This document shows positions 60,089 through 64,000 of a DNA stretch of 64,000 nt, piece by piece. Location: NCBI RefSeq assembly GCF_036345255.1, contig NZ_CP107783.1, forward strand, positions 1,860,001 through 1,924,000, written 5' to 3'. The position numbers were made by a program, and so were the translations under genes. A model generated the notes under the pieces. It searched no databases and had not been told where the DNA came from. It saw only the letters and a program-made list of their open reading frames with translations. Position 1 is the first letter of the stretch. Every line of letters starts with the position of its first letter. Origin of the DNA: Streptomyces sp. NBC_00569. Lineage in GTDB: Bacteria > Actinomycetota > Actinomycetes > Streptomycetales > Streptomycetaceae.

Positions 60089-61369
60089 TCAGGCTTTTCC
60101 GTCGCTGCCGCGCAGGGAAGACATGACCAGTCGCCCGTACCGGGTGGTCAGGACTGCCGCAGTGGCGGCGACAGACAGACCGACTCCGACGAGCAGGTGT
60201 GCCAAGGAGTGGTCGTCAACGACCTGAAGGATGCCGAGCGCGGTGCCGAGCGGCAGGCCGAGAACGGTGAGGACCCCGAGAGCCCCGCTGATCTGCTGAC
60301 TCTCCTGTGTCTGCACGAGCCTGCTGTAGTCGGCGGCTTCGGCGAGGATCTCGTGGAAGCGGGCAGGCAGTCGGTGCTGGTTCTGGAAGGCGAGAAGCAG
60401 ATCGTTTGCCGCGCCGTGAGCAGTGAGGTGCTGCCGCCAGTAGGTGCTGCGGAAGACGGCGATGTTTCTCTCCAAGGTGGCGACGCGGCGTGCCAGTCGT
60501 GAGGAGGTGAACACTTCGGAGAGTTCGTCGGTGAGCTCGTCGACGTGATCTCGCTGCAGCGCGCCGAGGAGCAGCGCGTCGAGATAGACGGTACGAGAGT
60601 GCAGTGCGCCGAACTCGAAGAAATCGCCACTGCCGGTGTCGGCACGATGGCCAAGGAAGGCAGCTCCCTGCCGCAGGACGAGGGCGCTCCAGTCCGCCGA
60701 AATCCGCACAACGTCCTTGAGCTGTTCGGCCGCGGTTTCCGGCGGGAGGGGGAAGTCTTCCGGCGTGGAGCGTGACGCCAATCGCCACAGCCATCGGTCC
60801 GCGGTTGCAGGGAGCTCCCCTTCGAGGCCACTTCGGAGAGCGGGGGCGTCCTGTGCTGTTGGAGCCATGAAGGCAATGGAATAGGGCCGGGCGATGGCGA
60901 ACGGTGCGCTGAGGCTCCGTACGTCGGCGATGCCCGCGAGAAGTCCGGCCGGGTCGAACGGCCCGACTAATGGTTCATCGGCGGAGTTCGGCTGCCGTCC
61001 GGCCAGGGCCCGCAGTACGGGCAGTAGGGGTCTTTCCACCGTGAAGTGCAAGACGGCGAGGGCGTGTTCGGGACGGCGGACCGTGGATGCGCGCAGGAGT
61101 TCCATGCCGAGTAGATGCAGCCCGTCATGCTTGATGTCCAGCGGGAGGTACCAGCGGCAGGGCCGCCCGGGAGTCCCGTAGAGGGCGCGCGCGGAGGCCG
61201 GAGCGAAGTAGGTGGATCGGGTCTCGGCGTCGGTGCGGCGGCTGCCCAGCTCAAACGGAAAGGGGCCCTCGGGCCAGGCGGGAACACGCAGCAGCCGTAC
61301 GGGCAGGACAACCGTCAGTTCCTGGCGCGCCCCGGTGACATCGTCCAGCTGCACAACACTGCCGGTCAC
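60089..61369 (-). CDS. CorA-like membrane protein of the NACHT operon
   Basis: A 426-residue protein starting at GTG 61369, which overlaps the previous stop (GTGA). A long soluble N-terminal part (beta-strands VVLPVRLLRVPAW; acidic and helical region LDALLLGALQRDHVDELTDE, LSEVFTSSRLARRVATLERN) leads to two C-terminal membrane helices (LGVLTVLGLPLGTALGILQV; HLLVGVGLSVAATAAVL) and a short basic tail. This shape, a large cytoplasmic domain with a long helix and two terminal helices, is that of CorA-type channels, but the GMN selectivity motif is absent. It may be a membrane effector triggered by the NACHT protein. Confidence 0.6.
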   Translation of the reverse strand: MTGSVVQLDDVTGARQELTVVLPVRLLRVPAWPEGPFPFELGSRRTDAETRSTYFAPASARALYGTPGRPCRWYLPLDIKHDGLHLLGMELLRASTVRRPEHALAVLHFTVERPLLPVLRALAGRQPNSADEPLVGPFDPAGLLAGIADVRSLSAPFAIARPYSIAFMAPTAQDAPALRSGLEGELPATADRWLWRLASRSTPEDFPLPPETAAEQLKDVVRISADWSALVLRQGAAFLGHRADTGSGDFFEFGALHSRTVYLDALLLGALQRDHVDELTDELSEVFTSSRLARRVATLERNIAVFRSTYWRQHLTAHGAANDLLLAFQNQHRLPARFHEILAEAADYSRLVQTQESQQISGALGVLTVLGLPLGTALGILQVVDDHSLAHLLVGVGLSVAATAAVLTTRYGRLVMSSLRGSDGKA

Positions 61370-61632
61370 CGGTAGTACTCGGCTGGGTCGGGCTGGTCGA
61401 GGCGGATGACGAACTCCGCCCGGTCGGGGCTCTCGGCGTGGACATGGAAGCGGACGCGTTCGCCGGTGCGGACGGTCCGGAATCCCTCGGTCACAATCTG
61501 CCGGTAGTCGAAGCCGTAGTACCGCTCGTCCTCGTCGTCCCGGACGATGTACAACCCGGCGGACCCGCCGAGTCCTCCCCCGCTGGGGCGCCTGTCGACG
61601 ATAGTTCCGTGGCGCGCTCCGCCGCCCGTCAT
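61366..61632 (-). CDS. Cold-shock-fold (OB) small protein
   Basis: An 88-residue protein from ATG 61632, which overlaps the stop of the large upstream gene (ATGA). HGTIVDRRPSGG ... AGLYIVRDDEDERYYGFDYR, IVTEGFRTVRTGERVRFHV and DRAEFVIRLDQPD follow the five-strand layout of a cold-shock domain, with the aromatic pair YYGFDYR where CSD proteins have FFHxSDI. It could bind RNA or ssDNA. Its stop overlaps the start of the CorA-like gene, so all three genes are translated as a unit. Confidence 0.62.
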   Translation of the reverse strand: MTGGGARHGTIVDRRPSGGGLGGSAGLYIVRDDEDERYYGFDYRQIVTEGFRTVRTGERVRFHVHAESPDRAEFVIRLDQPDPAEYYR

Positions 61633-64000
61633 GCGGTCGTCTCCTCTGCTTCGGAGCTGTCGGTCATGTCCTGCACACAACGGAAGCCGACAGCGTTGCT
61701 TCCACCCCGCTTGCGGTAGATGCCCTTGGTGCTGGTCTGCACCGCCCGCATGGGGTTGTCGTAGCTGCCGCCGCAGATGACAGCCTCACTGGTGTCGGCG
61801 AGGCTGGTAGAGGTCCATTCCCAGCAGTTGCCCACCATGTCGCGTACGCCGAACGGCGAGTGGTTGCCGGTGCGTTCGCCGTCGGGCGTCACCCCGGCAT
61901 GGCGCAGTGCGTCGCCGGCGAAGTCCCGGTACCACGCCTGGTACGTCACGACAGGTCGGCCGACCCATGAGTCGGCGCAGTTGACGTGGCGTTCGTCGGG
62001 CATGTCCCCCCAGGGGAACAGCCGCCCGTCCGTGCCGCGTGCGGCAGCCTCCCATTCGATGACCGTCGGCAGACGTTTACCCTCGAACGAGGCGAAAGCG
62101 TGGGCGCTCCACCAGCTGACGCAGATCGCCGGGTGGGCGTCGTAGTGCGGGTTCTCGTAGTAGTCGGGCCGTCGCAGCCGGTCGGTCCAGGGGTGGTGTG
62201 TGACGTGGGCGGGCTGGTCGGGGTGGTCCCACCGTGAAGTACCGTCCGCGCCAAGGGCGTCGAGGAAGCGGCGATAGCGTGCGACAGTCACGGCATGGCG
62301 GTCGAAACGTACAGGGCGCGGGACCCGCCGCATCAGCAGCCGTTCGGCCGGGCCGACCAGGTACGTCCCTGCGCGTAGCACGCAGTCGTCCGTCTTAGGA
62401 CTGCCGGACATCTGGGCAAGGAAGGCACGCACTTGCTCGGTGAGGAAGGCGCCGCCGGGAATGTCTGCTGCAGTGTCACGGTGAACTGCCTCGGTAAGGT
62501 ACCGGGCCGCCAGCAGCTCCTGGTACGCCGTGTGTACGAAGGCGACGTGATCCGGACCGGCGGGCCGCAGTAGCGGGGAGAGGACACACGTGTCGAGACC
62601 GAAACTCCCGTCCGTGAAGGCGTCGGCCCCCAGTAGCCGGTGCACGTCGAGGAGGGAGAAGACCGTTCGATCGGTGAGGAAGGCCTGTCCGAACGCGGCG
62701 GGTAACCGTTCTTCCAGACCAGGCCGCCCGCGCTCGGCCAAGGCCCGCGTGATGTGCGTGCCGAGGACGTCTGCGAGCGGCTGACCTGACGGCAGCGCGA
62801 GTTCGGCGGCCAGGTGCCTTTCCAGGGGTGTGGCGCCGGGCTCGGCCAGGCGCACCACATGGAAGTGCGGAACGCGCGCCGGGTCGACGCCGTTCGCGTA
62901 CATCTGCTCGACCAATTGCTCGGAACGCCCCGCGCCGCTGTCCAGCAGCTGACGCACTTGTGGCGAGTCAGCAAGGAAAGACACGCGGGAACTCATGATC
63001 ACCGCCGACTCGGCGGACAGCACGGCGGCGAGGTCGGTGAAGAGCCGCAGGAACCCGGCCGCGCTTGGTTCCTCGACCCCTTCGTCGACGGCGTCGAGCA
63101 CGCACAGTGCGACCCCGGAACGGATCAGGTAGAGAAAGAGGTCGTAGGCACGAGAGCGGTCGGTTGTCATGGCCGGCGCCAGCAGGCGCGCCGCGTACTC
63201 GGAGAACGGCTCGTCCTTCGGTTTGAGACCGAGGTCGAAGTAGAAACGGAAGCGGCGGATGCCCGGGCTCAGGGCGAGAGAGCGCAGAAGGGTGCTCTTC
63301 CCGCTGCCCGGACGACCGGTGACCAGAACGTTCGCACTCCCGCATGCCAAGCGCGTCAACAGCTCAGCCGCATCTTCGGACTGCACCACCTTCGACCCGC
63401 CGGTGTACGGGTCGGTGGTCATGACCGCCGCCGTCACGGCCATGCGTGGTTCGGCAGGGGCCGGGGTGGCCAGAGCGGCAAGGTGGGCTTCGAGATTGAC
63501 GATGGTGTCGACAAAGCCGTCGTAACGCACGATCCGGAAATCCACACCCAGCATCTGATGGAGCGGCCCCGTCGCCGTGCCGCCGCCGACATCGTCCAAG
63601 ATGACGAACCGGGTGAGCTTGGGCAGCCGGGTGCGCAGCAACTCACCCCCGCTGGAGGCAAGAACGGTACCCAGATCGTCCGCGTCCTTGGAGAGCATCA
63701 GCTCCACGTACTCCAGGCGCATCCCCGACTCACGGCAGAACAGCAAGTACACCGTGTCGGAGCTCAGGACGAACCGCTTGGCCTGGCGATAGCCGAGGGT
63801 GACGTACAGCCCGGCCAAAAACTCGCACCTGCGTGCCACCTCGAGCGCCATGTCCGGCTCACCACCGAGAAGCGCCGCGCTTCCGGTGTCGGTGAACCAG
63901 ACCAGTACGTCGACGAGCCGGCGGACCGCCAGCAGCCCGTCCTCGTCGCTGATGTCGTACCCGTCGTGTGTGGATCGGTTGCGCAGCCGCCGGATGTCTT
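61629..64000 (-). CDS. HEPN-NACHT-FGE-sulfatase conflict protein, 5' end outside window
   Basis: At least 789 residues; the frame is still open at 64000. N-terminal visible part: DIRRLRNRSTHDGYDISDED contains R-N-x-x-x-H (63966-63983), the active-site signature of HEPN RNases. Then an alpha/beta region (RFVLSSDTVYLLFC, LTRFVILDDVGGGTA), a NACHT-type STAND ATPase with Walker A NVLVTGRPGSGKSTLLR and Walker B VALCVLDAVDEG, a sensor arginine region (AVIMSSRVSFLAD), and a C-terminal formylglycine-generating-enzyme-like domain (RLPTVIEWEAAARGTDGRLF, GNCWEWTSTS, CGGSYDNPMRA, GFRCVQD). Such fusions are predicted defence sensors: the FGE/lectin-like end may bind the trigger and the HEPN end cut RNA. 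Confidence 0.78.
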   Translation of the reverse strand, partial: DIRRLRNRSTHDGYDISDEDGLLAVRRLVDVLVWFTDTGSAALLGGEPDMALEVARRCEFLAGLYVTLGYRQAKRFVLSSDTVYLLFCRESGMRLEYVELMLSKDADDLGTVLASSGGELLRTRLPKLTRFVILDDVGGGTATGPLHQMLGVDFRIVRYDGFVDTIVNLEAHLAALATPAPAEPRMAVTAAVMTTDPYTGGSKVVQSEDAAELLTRLACGSANVLVTGRPGSGKSTLLRSLALSPGIRRFRFYFDLGLKPKDEPFSEYAARLLAPAMTTDRSRAYDLFLYLIRSGVALCVLDAVDEGVEEPSAAGFLRLFTDLAAVLSAESAVIMSSRVSFLADSPQVRQLLDSGAGRSEQLVEQMYANGVDPARVPHFHVVRLAEPGATPLERHLAAELALPSGQPLADVLGTHITRALAERGRPGLEERLPAAFGQAFLTDRTVFSLLDVHRLLGADAFTDGSFGLDTCVLSPLLRPAGPDHVAFVHTAYQELLAARYLTEAVHRDTAADIPGGAFLTEQVRAFLAQMSGSPKTDDCVLRAGTYLVGPAERLLMRRVPRPVRFDRHAVTVARYRRFLDALGADGTSRWDHPDQPAHVTHHPWTDRLRRPDYYENPHYDAHPAICVSWWSAHAFASFEGKRLPTVIEWEAAARGTDGRLFPWGDMPDERHVNCADSWVGRPVVTYQAWYRDFAGDALRHAGVTPDGERTGNHSPFGVRDMVGNCWEWTSTSLADTSEAVICGGSYDNPMRAVQTSTKGIYRKRGGSNAVGFRCVQDMTDSSEAEETTA

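Overview
The window reads as chromosomal DNA of a high-GC actinomycete, almost certainly Streptomyces. GC content is very high, GTG starts and 4-bp ATGA/GTGA gene overlaps are common, secreted enzymes carry twin-arginine leaders, and several remnants (ISKra4- and IS630-type transposases, WYL, CYTH and GYD proteins, a DUF2201/VWA protein) look Streptomyces-like. It is accessory rather than core sequence: functional operons are separated by stretches of truncated and frameshifted genes.

Layout. (1) 0-6.2 kb: a NarL-type two-component pair, diverging from a pair of DksA/TraR-type zinc proteins coupled to a short MreB-like ATPase; remnants of a GntR regulator and a phospholipase-D-type enzyme; an aldose-1-epimerase-like gene and a stand-alone Smr protein. 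(2) 6.8-12.3 kb: a transglutaminase-like gene, a truncated transposase, and a translationally coupled trio of tyrosine recombinase, small HTH protein and large zinc-ribbon protein with a degenerate recombinase C-terminus. (3) 12.3-20.5 kb: a gene graveyard (DNA ligase pieces, CYTH, ISKra4, lipoprotein, WYL, EF-Tu-like, MFS, thiolase and glycosidase fragments) with intact-looking GNAT and HAD genes. (4) 20.5-45.3 kb: nine large secreted glycoside hydrolases, eight on the minus strand plus a divergent GH106. Predicted activities (GH28, several GH78 types, GH106, GH127, GH59, two further six-hairpin enzymes) point to rhamnose-, arabinose- and galactose-decorated pectic or arabinogalactan glycans. 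LacI-type palindromes sit at both promoter regions. A 0.3-kb inverted duplication of one of these genes lies at the far left edge. (5) 45.4-48.3 kb: a broken integrase, a strong hairpin and the 3' part of a tRNA-Arg-like sequence (probable scar of an integrated element), then a truncated GYD gene and a damaged DUF2201/VWA gene. (6) 48.3-50.0 kb: a small membrane protein coupled to an HtpX-like protease. (7) 50.4-59.8 kb: a four-gene operon: a regulator with a degenerate IrrE-type domain, a DptF-like ATPase, a cysteine-cluster protein, and a 1,710-residue FtsK-like protein with an embedded PD-(D/E)XK-like motif. (8) 60.1-64.0 kb: a coupled three-gene operon encoding a HEPN-NACHT-FGE-sulfatase protein (running off the window), a cold-shock-fold protein and a CorA-like membrane protein.

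Regions 7 and 8 converge on a shared hairpin and together look like a defence island. The 50.4-59.8 kb operon resembles DptFGH, the restriction half of phosphorothioate DNA systems, but no dnd modification genes are visible. It and the HEPN-NACHT operon are the best candidates for an incompletely described system. All family assignments are from reading motifs; no database search was run.
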